This document shows, one piece after another, positions 18,958 through 28,539 of a DNA stretch of 64,000 bases. The translations under genes were made by a program, and so were the position numbers. Under the pieces are notes generated by a model that searched no databases, was not told the DNA's origin, and worked only from the letters and a program-made list of their open reading frames with translations. Location of the stretch: NCBI GenBank assembly GCA_964410945.1, contig CAYPJE010000012.1, positions 1 to 64,000 of the forward strand. The letters are read 5' to 3'. The DNA is from CAYPJE01 sp964410945. GTDB lineage: Bacteria; Fidelibacterota; Marinisomatia; Marinisomatales; TCS56. Positions within the stretch are counted from its first letter, which is position 1. The number at the start of each line of letters is the position of its first letter.

Positions 18958-20352
18958 ATGGCTGGAAAAACACTTTACGATAAAATCTGGGACAGGCACC
19001 TGGTGCGTACCGGTAATGATGGTGCCGACCTGCTTTACATCGACCGCCAGTACATCCATGAGGTGACCTCACCCCAGGCTTTCGAAGGCCTCCGGCTGGC
19101 AGGTCGTAAACCACGGCAACCGGAAGCAAACCTGGCCATGGCCGATCACAATATCCCCACCCGTGAGCGATTACTCGGGATCACCGATCCGGTAGCGGCC
19201 CTGCAGGTCAATACCCTGGAAGAAAACTGTTCCGAATTTGGTATTGAATACCTGGGAATGGACGATCCCCGCCAGGGAATCGTTCATATCGTCGGCCCTG
19301 AACAGGGAGCCACCCAGCCAGGGATGACTATCGTCTGTGGTGATTCCCATACGGCTACGCATGGTGCCCTGGGTGCCCTGGCCTTCGGGATCGGGACTTC
19401 CGAAGTGGAGCACGTACTGGCCACCCAGTGCCTGGTTCAGCGCAAATCAAAAAATATGCTGGTAAAGGTAGATGGCCAGCTCCAGCCTGGGGTAACTGCC
19501 AAGGACATCATCCTTGCTGTGATCGGTAAGATCGGAACTGCCGGTGGTACCGGATACACGATTGAATTTACCGGTTCGACAGTCTCTGCACTGTCGGTTG
19601 AGGAACGGATGACGGTCTGCAATATGGCCATTGAAGCAGGAGCCCGTGCCGGACTGATCGCCGCCGATGAAAAAACTGTTTCCTACCTCAGAGGCCGGTC
19701 TTTCAGTCCCCGGGGGAAATTCTGGGAACAGGCCCGGCAGTACTGGCTTGCTTTTACCAGCGATCAGGATGCTCATTGGGACAGTATCGTTGGACTCGAT
19801 GCAGCTGCATTAGCTCCTCAAGTCACCTGGGGTACTTCCCCTGAAATGGTGGTCGACGTTACTGGCAAAGTACCTGAACCAGCCAGCGATGACCATGGAA
19901 AAGCGTTGGCCTATATGGGCCTTGAATCAGGTATTCCAATCACAGAAATACAACTTGATAAAATATTTATCGGTTCCTGCACAAATGCCCGGATCAGCGA
20001 TTTGCGGGCTGCGGCAGAGATAGTGAGTGGTCAAACCGTAGCTTCAACCATAAAAGAAGCATTAGTTGTACCGGGCTCCGGACTGGTCAAGCAACAGGCC
20101 GAGGCTGAAGGCTTGGACAAAATATTTACCGCTGCCGGTTTCCAGTGGCGTGAGCCGGGTTGTTCCATGTGTCTGGCAATGAATGCGGACCGACTGGAAG
20201 CAGGTGAACGGTGTGCCTCCACCTCTAACCGCAATTTCGAAGGCCGCCAGGGACCTGGCGGGCGTACTCACTTGGTCAGCCCTGCCATGGCTGCAGCAGC
20301 AGCCCTGTACGGGCATTTTGTTGATATCCGGGAAATTGTGAAAGGAAAATAA
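18958..20352 (+). CDS. leuC: 3-isopropylmalate dehydratase, large subunit
   Basis: With LeuD forms the aconitase-type isomerase that converts 2- to 3-isopropylmalate, and citramalate to beta-methylmalate. The 464-residue bacterial-type subunit has the [4Fe-4S] cysteines in IGSCTNARISDLR and GCSMCLAMN. Substrate-binding segments include VCGDSHTATHGALGALAFGIGTSEVEHV. The start lies 3 bp after the leuA stop without a strong ribosome site, so translation is probably coupled. leuD begins 1 bp after its stop. Confidence 0.97.
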   Translation: MAGKTLYDKIWDRHLVRTGNDGADLLYIDRQYIHEVTSPQAFEGLRLAGRKPRQPEANLAMADHNIPTRERLLGITDPVAALQVNTLEENCSEFGIEYLGMDDPRQGIVHIVGPEQGATQPGMTIVCGDSHTATHGALGALAFGIGTSEVEHVLATQCLVQRKSKNMLVKVDGQLQPGVTAKDIILAVIGKIGTAGGTGYTIEFTGSTVSALSVEERMTVCNMAIEAGARAGLIAADEKTVSYLRGRSFSPRGKFWEQARQYWLAFTSDQDAHWDSIVGLDAAALAPQVTWGTSPEMVVDVTGKVPEPASDDHGKALAYMGLESGIPITEIQLDKIFIGSCTNARISDLRAAAEIVSGQTVASTIKEALVVPGSGLVKQQAEAEGLDKIFTAAGFQWREPGCSMCLAMNADRLEAGERCASTSNRNFEGRQGPGGRTHLVSPAMAAAAALYGHFVDIREIVKGK

Positions 20353-20353
20353 A

Positions 20354-20992
20354 ATGGAAAAATTCACAACTCTAACCGGAATCGTTGCACCCCTGGATCG
20401 CTCAAACGTCGATACCGATGCTATCATTCCTAAGCAGTTCCTGAAATCGGTAAAACGGACCGGTTTTGGCCCTTACCTGTTCGATGAGTGGCGCTATCAG
20501 GATTATGGTGAACCGGGAATGGATTGCAGCACCCGTCCGCTTAAATCTGATTTTGTTTTGAACAAGGCACCTTTCGATAAGGCACAGATTCTTTTGACCC
20601 GCGCCAATTTTGGATGCGGTTCCAGCCGGGAGCATGCCCCCTGGGCGATTGCCGATTTCGGTATTCGGGTGCTTATCGCCAGCAGCTATGCCGACATTTT
20701 CTATAACAATTGTTTTAAGAACGGCATCCTGCCGATTACCCTTGATGAAGCCCAGATCGATGCCCTGTTTGATGCGGTCTCGGCTGCACCCGGCTATCGC
20801 CTTAATGTCAATCTGGTCAATCAAGCCATAACAACCCCCGACGGGACAACAATCCAGTTCCAACTGGAAGACTATCGCCGCGATAGCTTGCGAAAAGGTC
20901 TGGACGAAATCGGACAGACTCTGCTGAATGAAGCCGAGATTGTTGATTTCGAGAACCACTATTCAAAAACTGTCCCCTGGAATTTCAACTGA
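20354..20992 (+). CDS. leuD: 3-isopropylmalate dehydratase, small subunit
   Basis: The 212-residue swivel-domain subunit that completes the LeuC active site. Visible signatures are the N-terminal LDRSNVDTDAIIPKQFLK, the substrate loop NFGCGSSREHAPWA, and ADIFYNNCFKNGILPI. The length is that of the E. coli-type LeuD. A good ribosome site (AGGAAAA) sits at the end of leuC. Ten bases separate it from the cimA start. Confidence 0.97.
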   Translation: MEKFTTLTGIVAPLDRSNVDTDAIIPKQFLKSVKRTGFGPYLFDEWRYQDYGEPGMDCSTRPLKSDFVLNKAPFDKAQILLTRANFGCGSSREHAPWAIADFGIRVLIASSYADIFYNNCFKNGILPITLDEAQIDALFDAVSAAPGYRLNVNLVNQAITTPDGTTIQFQLEDYRRDSLRKGLDEIGQTLLNEAEIVDFENHYSKTVPWNFN

Positions 20993-21002
20993 GAATACAA
21001 TA

Positions 21003-22625
21003 ATGTCACAAATAACACTGGAATTTTTCGATACCACTCTACGCGATGGAACCCAGGGGGAAGGGGTTAGCCTGTCGGTGGATGATAAGCTCAGAATCGC
21101 CCATCAGCTGGATGAGTTCGGTATAGATATTATTGAAGGGGGCTGGCCTGGAAGCAATCCGCGTGATGTGGAATTTTTCCGGAAAATACAGAAACAAAAA
21201 TTGTCCCAAGCCCGGATTTGTGCTTTTGGATCGACAGCCCGTACACCTGAAAAAGTGGCGGAAGATGTTAACCTGAATATGCTGCTGGCAGCCGATACTC
21301 CCATAGTTACCATCTTTGGTAAAACCTGGCAGTTGCATTCCGAAAAAGGGCTCGGATTAAATAGTTCAGCCAATGCGGACCTGATTTATAAATCGGTCCG
21401 GCTGCTGAAAGAGAATGGCCGTTCAGTAGTCTTCGACGCGGAACATTTCTTTGATGGTTATAAAGATAATCCTGAGTTCGCCCTTGAGATGCTGAAGGCG
21501 GCCGAACTGGCCGGGGCGGATACGATCGTCCTATGTGATACCAATGGTGGCTCCGTCCCTTCGGAAATCATCCGGATTGTCACTGCTGTATCAACCGAAA
21601 TAAATACCGCCCTTGGAATTCATGCGCACAACGATGGTGAAATGGCGGTGGCCAATTCGGTAGCAGCCGTTGAGGCTGGTGTTCGTCAGATCCAGGGCAC
21701 AATCAACGGGGTGGGCGAACGGTGCGGAAACGCCAATCTATGCAGCATTATCCCCAACCTGGTATTGAAACAGAACCTGGTTCCAGGGAACAGACTTCAG
21801 CTTCAGCGCCTTACATATCTATCAAATTTCGTTTTTGAGACCATGAATCTGACTCCCAACTCACGGGCACCGTTCGTTGGCAAATCAGCCTTTGCCCACA
21901 AGGGTGGAATCCATGTGAGTGCGGTCATGAAAGATAGTACCATGTACGAACATATCGCACCGGAAACGGTGGGAGCGCGCCAGCGGGTCCTGATTTCTGA
22001 TTTATCCGGACAAAGCAATGTCCGCTACAAAGCCAAGGAATTAGGAATCATTCTGAACGGCGATAAAACCCTGCTGCGAAAGGTAGTCGATCAGGTCAAA
22101 GAATTAGAGCATAATGGCTATCAGTTTGACAGTGCCGAGGCATCGTTCGAACTGATTCTACGTCGTCAGATGGGTGAATTCGAGCCCTTCTTCGATGTCC
22201 TCGACTCGCGGATTCATGTAAACTACAGCGAAGAAGGCCATCGCAATGCCGATGCAATGCTGAAGGTAGCCGTTGATGGTGAAATCGAACATACAGCCGC
22301 CGACGGAGTTGGTCCGGTTAATGCTTTGAATAATGCCCTTCGCAAGGCATTGCTGCGCTTCTATCCGGAGTTGGAAGAAGTGAAACTGATTGATTATAAG
22401 GTCAGGGTGCTCAATGAGAAGGACGGCACAAAATCAAAGGTGCGTGTCCTGATCGAAAGCGGCGATGGACACCGGTCCTGGTCAACCGTTGGCGTATCAC
22501 AAAATATCATCGAAGCCAGCTGGCAGGCTTTACGGGACAGTTTTAATTATAAGCTGTTCCAGACCCAGAATAATAAATCACAAGTTAATACGACTACGAT
22601 GAAGGTAGCGGAGGAAATGAACTAA
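21003..22625 (+). CDS. cimA: (R)-citramalate synthase
   Basis: Condenses pyruvate and acetyl-CoA to citramalate, the first step of the threonine-independent isoleucine route. I place the start at the ATG at 21003 (MSQITLEFFDTTLRDGTQ, 540 residues). An upstream in-frame ATG at 20928 lies inside leuD and would add 25 unrelated residues. Motifs are DTTLRDGTQGEG, EGGWPGSNP and the metal site GIHAHNDGEMA, the CimA branch of the DRE-TIM family. A C-terminal LeuA-type regulatory domain is present and may sense isoleucine. No ilvA occurs in the operon, which supports this assignment over a second LeuA. Confidence 0.95.
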   Translation: MSQITLEFFDTTLRDGTQGEGVSLSVDDKLRIAHQLDEFGIDIIEGGWPGSNPRDVEFFRKIQKQKLSQARICAFGSTARTPEKVAEDVNLNMLLAADTPIVTIFGKTWQLHSEKGLGLNSSANADLIYKSVRLLKENGRSVVFDAEHFFDGYKDNPEFALEMLKAAELAGADTIVLCDTNGGSVPSEIIRIVTAVSTEINTALGIHAHNDGEMAVANSVAAVEAGVRQIQGTINGVGERCGNANLCSIIPNLVLKQNLVPGNRLQLQRLTYLSNFVFETMNLTPNSRAPFVGKSAFAHKGGIHVSAVMKDSTMYEHIAPETVGARQRVLISDLSGQSNVRYKAKELGIILNGDKTLLRKVVDQVKELEHNGYQFDSAEASFELILRRQMGEFEPFFDVLDSRIHVNYSEEGHRNADAMLKVAVDGEIEHTAADGVGPVNALNNALRKALLRFYPELEEVKLIDYKVRVLNEKDGTKSKVRVLIESGDGHRSWSTVGVSQNIIEASWQALRDSFNYKLFQTQNNKSQVNTTTMKVAEEMN

Positions 22626-22626
22626 A

Positions 22627-23550
22627 ATGAGCGGAGAAACGAATTACATCTGGATGAATGGCGAAATGAAGCCATTTTCAGAAGGAACCACCCATGTAAT
22701 GTCACATGGATTGCATTACGGCAGCGGTTTCTTCGAAGGAATTAAATGCTACAGTACCGATGATGGTAATCCGGCCGTATTTCGCCTGGCAGACCATATG
22801 GCCCGCCTGCATATGTCGGCGGCGGCATACCGGATGAAAATACCCTATTCGGTGGATGAACTGGTCCAGGCCAGTCTTGATCTGATCAAGGCTAACGGAC
22901 TCACCGATTGTTATATCCGGCCAATTGCCTATTATGGCTATGCCTCCTTGGGCGTACATCCGAAAAATTGTCCTGTCGATGTGGCTATTGCCACTTTCAA
23001 CTGGGGTGCCTACCTGGGTGCTGAAGCACTTGAAAAAGGCGTGCGGGTGACCTTATCACCCTGGCGTAAAATACCAATGACGGCTCTGCCGGTCACCTCC
23101 AAAGCCTGTGGCCAGTACCTGAATTCGCTGCTGGCGGTGCAGGATGCCAAGGAGCGGGGCTATGATGAAGCTATCCTGTTAAATGGCGGTCAGTACATCT
23201 CTGAAGGATCGGGGCAGAACCTCTTCATCGTAAAAGACGGGGCGGTTTACACCAATTCCGACCAGGCCAGCATATTGATGGGTATAACCCGTGATACGAT
23301 CCTGAAATTCTTTGAAGATCTGAATATCACGGTGCACATAACCGACCTTTCAATGGAAATGCTTGAAGGGGCCGATGAAGCCTTTTTCACCGGGACAGCC
23401 AGCGAAGTCACACCGATTCGTGAGATCGATGGCCATACCATCGGTTCCGGCCGGCCTGGAGAAATCACTAAACAGGTGCAGAAACTGTATTTCGATGTGA
23501 TCCAGGGGCGCAACAAACAATATAACAACTGGTTAACCTATGTAAACTGA
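22627..23550 (+). CDS. ilvE: Branched-chain amino acid aminotransferase
   Basis: A PLP enzyme of fold type IV that performs the final transamination to valine, leucine and isoleucine. At 307 residues it is of normal length. It shows the N-terminal MNGEMKPF and HYGSGFFEGIKCY, the PLP-Lys region TSKACGQYLNSL, and the phosphate-binding ISEGSGQNLF and GITRDTIL segments. ATG follows the cimA stop by 1 bp, with GAGGAA upstream in the cimA end. It is the last gene of the ilv-leu operon; a GC-rich stem-loop follows. Confidence 0.97.
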   Translation: MSGETNYIWMNGEMKPFSEGTTHVMSHGLHYGSGFFEGIKCYSTDDGNPAVFRLADHMARLHMSAAAYRMKIPYSVDELVQASLDLIKANGLTDCYIRPIAYYGYASLGVHPKNCPVDVAIATFNWGAYLGAEALEKGVRVTLSPWRKIPMTALPVTSKACGQYLNSLLAVQDAKERGYDEAILLNGGQYISEGSGQNLFIVKDGAVYTNSDQASILMGITRDTILKFFEDLNITVHITDLSMEMLEGADEAFFTGTASEVTPIREIDGHTIGSGRPGEITKQVQKLYFDVIQGRNKQYNNWLTYVN

Positions 23551-23557
23551 ATTGCCC

Positions 23558-23597
23558 GGGGGCGGGATATCCCCGATGAGCCAAAAATCCTGCCCCC
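23558..23597. terminator. Stem-loop between convergent ilvE and acyl-CoA synthetase
   Basis: GGGGGCGGGAT (23558-23568) pairs with ATCCTGCCCCC (23587-23597), an 11-bp stem with one G-U pair and an 18-nt loop. It sits 7 bp after the ilvE stop in the space between convergent genes. No clear U-tract follows on the plus strand. It is a probable operon end signal or 3' stabiliser rather than a textbook intrinsic terminator. Confidence 0.5.
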
Positions 23598-23632
23598 ATC
23601 TCCCTAGAGAAAATAGGACCAACTAAATATAT

Positions 23633-25438
23633 TTATACTGTATACAGGGCCTCGATTAAACTGGCATAGCGTTGCTCGACAATTTTTCTTTTAATCGATA
23701 GTTTCGGCGTCAGGGTACCATCTTCAATCGTAAACGGCTGGTGTAAAAGGATAAATTTCTTTACCTGCTCGAACCGGGCAAATGATTCCATTTTCTCATT
23801 GACAATGGTCTTGAAATGTGCGATCACCTTGGAGTTCTTCACCAGGTCCTCATATTCAGAGAATGAAATTTCCAGTTTCCTGGCCCAGGCGGACAGTTGT
23901 TCAAACGAAGGTACTATCAGCGCCGATATGTATTTACGTTTATCACCCACCACTACAACCTGTTCTATAAAATCGTCCATTGTCAGAGCACTCTCCAGGG
24001 CCAGGGGAACTACATTTTTACCGCCGGCGGTCACAATAATATTCTTTTTCCGGTCGGTTATATGCAGCATCCCATTTTCATCGAGCACACCAATATCACC
24101 AGTGTGGAGCCAGCCGTCGGCGTCAATAGCTGCGGCTGTTGCTTCCTGATCCTTGTAATAGCCTTGCATGATACTGGGCCCGTGAGCCAGGATTTCCCCA
24201 TCAGCAGCAAATTTCACCGCAACATTTTCCAGGGTCGGACCAACGGTTCCATAATGATTATTATTCCAGTGATTACCAGAGATAACCGGGGAAGCTTCCG
24301 TCAATCCATAGCCCTCCAGGATGATCACGCCAATGGCATCAAAAAATTTCCCGATCTCAGGACTCAGGGGGGCGCCGCCGCAGATGAACCATTTGAAGCG
24401 TGGTCCGAATAAGGCCGTGATTTTGCTGAATACCAGTTTATCGGCCAGTTTATTTTTAATTGACAGGCCAATTCCTATCCGGCCCTGCTTTTTCCGAGCA
24501 GACGTTTTTTCGCCTACCCCAATCGCCCAGGCAGCTATTTTCTGTTTCAGGGGCGAACCGGCGGATAATTTCCCGGTAATGCGGGAATACATTTTTTCGA
24601 ACAGGCGGGGAACGGCAAACATAATTGTTGGTTGCACTTCTTCCAGGTTGGCCACCATTTTGGCTATATCTTCCGCATAATAAATCCGGCTGCCCCGGCA
24701 CAGGCCATAATATTCACCAGTCCGTTCAAAAACATGGCTCAGGGGCAATACGGACAGAAAAACATCCGAATCATCGGTGGGATTGGCAATCTGGCAATCG
24801 GCGACATTGCTCATCAGATTATGATTCGTGAGCATAACACCCTTGGGCTCCGCCGTAGTGCCGGAGGTGTAGATCAGTGTGTGCAGATCGGTGGGCTTAA
24901 TTTTACCTGCTTCCTTCTGCCAGGATAATTCCGGATGGCTGGCTTTATAATTTTGGCCCAGTGATAACACTGATCCAAAGGATAAAATGAATTCCTCTTC
25001 AAATTCAATAGAATCATCAAAACAAACAATGGTCTGTAACTGACTGCATTCCGCCTTTATGCCAATCAGCTTATCGACCTGGCGCTTATCCTCTGCAAAA
25101 ACCAGGCGTGATTCCGAATGATCGACAATATACTGAATCTGCTGAGCGGTCAGGGTTGGATACACGGCAACTGATATCAGGCCACTAATGGCGCAACTAT
25201 AATCAGTGAATGCCCAGCGCGGGCAGTTATTGGATAGAATGGCAACATGCTCACCCCTTTTAACTCCCAGGGCAGACAGGCCATAGGAAAGGTCTTCCAC
25301 CGTTTGACGAATCCTGTCACCGGAATATCCGATCCATTCTTTTTTCACTTTTTCATGTAACAGATCCCGGGTGGCAAAGCGGCCGGTTACATCATAGAAC
25401 ATTTCCGATACTGTCTTGTAACTCATTGGTCTATCCAT
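23633..25438 (-). CDS. Long-chain acyl-CoA synthetase (AMP-forming)
   Basis: A 601-residue ANL-superfamily enzyme that activates fatty acids to acyl-CoA through acyl-AMP. The P-loop is LIYTSGTTAEPKGVML, the adenine/acyl motif is EGYGLTEASPVIS, the GWLHTGDIG motif follows, and ITDRKKNIIVTAGGKNV includes the hinge region. The overall form is the FadD15/FACL type for long chains. M5 (MSYKTV) is an alternative start. Monocistronic and convergent with ilvE. Substrate chain length is inferred from family only. Confidence 0.93.
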   Translation of the reverse strand: MDRPMSYKTVSEMFYDVTGRFATRDLLHEKVKKEWIGYSGDRIRQTVEDLSYGLSALGVKRGEHVAILSNNCPRWAFTDYSCAISGLISVAVYPTLTAQQIQYIVDHSESRLVFAEDKRQVDKLIGIKAECSQLQTIVCFDDSIEFEEEFILSFGSVLSLGQNYKASHPELSWQKEAGKIKPTDLHTLIYTSGTTAEPKGVMLTNHNLMSNVADCQIANPTDDSDVFLSVLPLSHVFERTGEYYGLCRGSRIYYAEDIAKMVANLEEVQPTIMFAVPRLFEKMYSRITGKLSAGSPLKQKIAAWAIGVGEKTSARKKQGRIGIGLSIKNKLADKLVFSKITALFGPRFKWFICGGAPLSPEIGKFFDAIGVIILEGYGLTEASPVISGNHWNNNHYGTVGPTLENVAVKFAADGEILAHGPSIMQGYYKDQEATAAAIDADGWLHTGDIGVLDENGMLHITDRKKNIIVTAGGKNVVPLALESALTMDDFIEQVVVVGDKRKYISALIVPSFEQLSAWARKLEISFSEYEDLVKNSKVIAHFKTIVNEKMESFARFEQVKKFILLHQPFTIEDGTLTPKLSIKRKIVEQRYASLIEALYTV

Positions 25439-25615
25439 TATTGATTAAAACAAAACCCCGAATTATTCCGGGATCAATCCCGAGAAAATAGGTGCTTCAA
25501 AGATCAACGAAAATCTTTTTTTTCACACTGATATTACTCATATATGATTCTGAACATATTGTATCGACCGGTTTAAATTATACCGTGGTAATCAATCATC
25601 AGGTGGAATTCTGGT

Positions 25616-26197
25616 TTGAAAAAACGACACATAGAAATTGACAGTAAAGACTGGGGCGTAATAAATATTACCAAGAAGTCCGGCATACGACGGATCAGTA
25701 TGACGGTAAAACCCTACCTTGGACTTCAGGTAGTTATGCCCTGCCATATACCGACCAGCCGGGCCAGATATTTTATAGAAAATAAAAAGACATGGATCAG
25801 TCAACAATACCTCCAGGCAAAAAGAAAAGAACAACTGATTTCCCGGTTACCCCCCCTTCCAATCGATGAAGCCAAAAACCATCTGCGACAACGATTGCTG
25901 GAGCTATCCAGAAAATTCCAACTGAAATTCAACCGCCTTTCAATCCGGCAACAGCGTACCCGGTGGGGAAGCTGTTCGCTGAAGGGAAATATCAACCTGA
26001 ATCTGCGTGTCTACTATCTGCCAGAGGAATTACAGGATTATGTATTGCTGCATGAACTGGCCCATACAATTCATCACAATCACAGTCCGGCTTTCTGGAG
26101 TCTGATGGACAAATTGACCGATGATGCCCGCCGCTTGAATAAACGTCTGAAGGAGTTTGATTATCTGCTGTATCGGCCACCAGGAAATGATTACTGA
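25616..26197 (+). CDS. YgjP-like (DUF45) SprT-type zinc metallopeptidase
   Basis: This 193-residue protein has the metzincin-like motif LHELAHTIHHNHSPAFW. H146 and H150 of HELAH and H156 are the probable zinc ligands. The preceding WGSCSLKGNINLN and the C-terminal WSLMDK fit the DUF45/YgjP family of predicted metal-dependent hydrolases. Translation begins at TTG (25616) with AGGTGG nine bases upstream. It has no signal peptide, so it should be cytoplasmic; the substrate is unknown in the family. It is followed after 75 bp by a nucleotidyltransferase-like gene in the same direction. Confidence 0.88.
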   Translation: MKKRHIEIDSKDWGVINITKKSGIRRISMTVKPYLGLQVVMPCHIPTSRARYFIENKKTWISQQYLQAKRKEQLISRLPPLPIDEAKNHLRQRLLELSRKFQLKFNRLSIRQQRTRWGSCSLKGNINLNLRVYYLPEELQDYVLLHELAHTIHHNHSPAFWSLMDKLTDDARRLNKRLKEFDYLLYRPPGNDY

Positions 26198-26272
26198 TAA
26201 TTCACTGAAATATATTAATTTAATAGAGCAACCGGATAGATTTAACAGACAGTCGCAATTAAAATCGGAATA

Positions 26273-27223
26273 ATGGGGCAAAAAAATAACAATAACAGGG
26301 ATTCAATCCCTGTGATCATATTGGCCGGGGGGCGTAAGAATTTCCGTTTTCAGGATATCTTTACCGCTTTTGGTGACTTATACCATTACCATGAGCATTA
26401 TTTGCAGTTTGGCCAGTATAAAACTATCCGGCGGATCTATGGGAATATCAATGGTCACGACGGATATTATCCCCTGATTCTTTTTATGCTGCGCACTATA
26501 TCTAAAGTATCCGGTATCGGACCGATCAAAATTGTGGGACCCCAGAAGGAAATGCAACAGGTATTGGATCAGGCACCTTTTCCTGTCGATCAATTCGAAT
26601 TAATCGACCAGGGCCGCTCATTCGGTGAGAATCTATTACGGGGATACGACAGCATAGGTGGTAAAGGCCATGCCCTGCTGGTAATGGGGGATTCACCCTT
26701 AACATCCACCAGCAGCATTGAAAGTTTTATCAAAATCAGCAACAGCTATCGCCACTATGATGTGATCATTGCGGTGGTTAAAGCTACCGTCCTCAGTAAG
26801 TTGGAACGATTCATGCCGCGGCCCTACATTAAGTTTTTACCGGATGGCCTCGGACCGGAGAAATACTGCCAGCCGGCGGATCTGGATGACCGGGGCAGGA
26901 TCGGGTGCCGTCTTACCAGCCTTGCACTGGCCGATCTGGAAGGGACGACAGTTGAACAGATCAATCATCTACGTTCACTGCGGAAAATGCTGCGGCCGGC
27001 CGTTCAAAAAATGCTGAAAGCCGATCTTGGTGCCAATATACTGATACAGTACCGCCGGGGAATTCCCTATTCCTGGATCTACAAGAAATTCGAACAGTTG
27101 TATGGCAAAACTGCCAAGATTGTCGGTTTACCGCAGGCTGATTCAGCTATCGATGTGGATTCCAGTGCCGACTTACGCTCAATCAACAGAATGTTATATT
27201 ATATAAAGAAAAAACGCATGTAA
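26273..27223 (+). CDS. Nucleotidyltransferase-like protein (GT-A fold, divergent)
   Basis: A 316-residue protein that starts with VIILAGGRKNFRFQD, a variant of the LAGG nucleotide-binding loop of sugar and cofactor nucleotidyltransferases. Further matches to the fold are VMGDSPLTS (the metal/PL motif region) and a C-terminal DVDSSADLRSINRML. The middle has an unusual aromatic and His-rich stretch (FGDLYHYHEHYLQF). It may transfer a nucleotide to a sugar phosphate or cofactor, but neither donor nor acceptor can be named. It converges on the histidine kinase with only 5 bp between stops. Confidence 0.65.
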   Translation: MGQKNNNNRDSIPVIILAGGRKNFRFQDIFTAFGDLYHYHEHYLQFGQYKTIRRIYGNINGHDGYYPLILFMLRTISKVSGIGPIKIVGPQKEMQQVLDQAPFPVDQFELIDQGRSFGENLLRGYDSIGGKGHALLVMGDSPLTSTSSIESFIKISNSYRHYDVIIAVVKATVLSKLERFMPRPYIKFLPDGLGPEKYCQPADLDDRGRIGCRLTSLALADLEGTTVEQINHLRSLRKMLRPAVQKMLKADLGANILIQYRRGIPYSWIYKKFEQLYGKTAKIVGLPQADSAIDVDSSADLRSINRMLYYIKKKRM

Positions 27224-27228
27224 ACCAG

Positions 27229-28539
27229 TTATCCCGCACCAAATTCAATTCTGAATTCGGTGGTTTCATCTTTAGTACGAACCAGTTCAAACCGGAATCC
27301 ATGATTCATCAGAATCTCCCGAACTAACGTCAGTCCAATACCTTGCCCATTCTTTTTGGTGCTGAAAAAAGGTGTGAATAATTGCCGTCGAACCCCGTCA
27401 TCGAATCCGATTCCGTTGTCACGAATAATCATACTCATAACCGGATGCCGTTTAGTAATTACGTTAACCTGACCATTTTCACCGATCGCCTCAAGTGAAT
27501 TTTTAACAATATTCAGAACAGCCTGTTCAAACTGCTGTTGATCGATATGCACTTCAAACGGCTGTTTGTCCAATTCCCATACCCATTCAATATTCAACTT
27601 TTCACAATCATTGGCAGCCAATGTCGCCGCCGATTCGAGCAGCTGATGCAGATCCTGTTTTCGCATTACCGGAACCGGCAGACGAATGACTTCGGCATAA
27701 TCCGATATGAAACGGCTCAGGTTTCTATTACGGTCGGTGGCAACCGCAATAGCCTGGCCAAAATCAGACTGGTCAGTTTCCGGTAGAAAACCACGGTATG
27801 ATTTAAAGGAATCCAGAATGGAATTCACAGCCCCGATCGAATTATTTATCTCATGCGACATCAAACGTATTATTTTACCATAGGCCTGTTTTTCGGTCCG
27901 GTATATTTCGTCGGTTAATTCTTCAATTACAATAAAATGATGGTAAAAACCCTGGTCCCGGAATTGGGATTTTCGGCATTTATAGGATGACATTCCACTC
28001 AGGGTGATTATTTGTGCTTCACCGGGAATCAGGCGATCCAGACAGGCTGCCAAGTCACCGGGCAGGTCGGATAAGGCACAACCCTGGCACCCTTCGATTT
28101 TTTCACCCAGCATCCGTCGTGCGGTAGGATTCAGGGTTGATATTAATCCATCATAATCCAGGACAATAATCCCGATTGGTGATGCTTCAATCAACCGCTC
28201 AAGAAAAAAATGTTGTTCACGTTGACGGATACGTTCGTTCCTGAGCTGCTCAATCATCCGGTTATATACTTTGATCAAGCGATCCATTTCATATTGCCCG
28301 ACGGGAATCAGTTTGGTACTGAAATCCTGGTCCTTCAAGGTCTCGATACCGGCAGCAATCAGGTTAACCGGTCTGATCAGTGAGCGGTATAGATTGACGG
28401 AGAAACCGATCGAAGCCAGTATTAGCACCTCAACGGAAAAGAACCACCATTTATGTTCTGGCAGAAGTTGGAACGACAGCAGAAATAGAATGCAAAACAA
28501 CAGAACCGAATATATAACATATCTGGTCCTGAGTTTCAT
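27229..28539 (-). CDS. Sensor histidine kinase (NtrY/NtrB-like), partner of the sigma-54 regulator
   Basis: A 436-residue membrane kinase with two adjacent N-terminal helices (about 8-27 and 32-52) and almost no periplasmic loop. A HAMP segment (about 53-110), a PAS domain (about 112-220), HisKA with MSHEINNSIGAVNS (H229) and HATPase with DNGIGF and GIGLTLV follow. The lack of an external sensor suggests it senses the membrane or a partner, perhaps the exporter itself. Its ATG overlaps the stop of the response regulator (ATGA, 28536-28539), so the two are a cognate pair. It is the last gene of the six-gene exporter operon. Confidence 0.92.
   Translation of the reverse strand: MKLRTRYVIYSVLLFCILFLLSFQLLPEHKWWFFSVEVLILASIGFSVNLYRSLIRPVNLIAAGIETLKDQDFSTKLIPVGQYEMDRLIKVYNRMIEQLRNERIRQREQHFFLERLIEASPIGIIVLDYDGLISTLNPTARRMLGEKIEGCQGCALSDLPGDLAACLDRLIPGEAQIITLSGMSSYKCRKSQFRDQGFYHHFIVIEELTDEIYRTEKQAYGKIIRLMSHEINNSIGAVNSILDSFKSYRGFLPETDQSDFGQAIAVATDRNRNLSRFISDYAEVIRLPVPVMRKQDLHQLLESAATLAANDCEKLNIEWVWELDKQPFEVHIDQQQFEQAVLNIVKNSLEAIGENGQVNVITKRHPVMSMIIRDNGIGFDDGVRRQLFTPFFSTKKNGQGIGLTLVREILMNHGFRFELVRTKDETTEFRIEFGAG

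Noticed and set aside
20928..21002. Longer cimA N-terminus from an ATG inside leuD
   Set aside because: The added 25 residues do not resemble CimA, while the ATG at 21003 begins at the family N-terminus just after the leuD stop.
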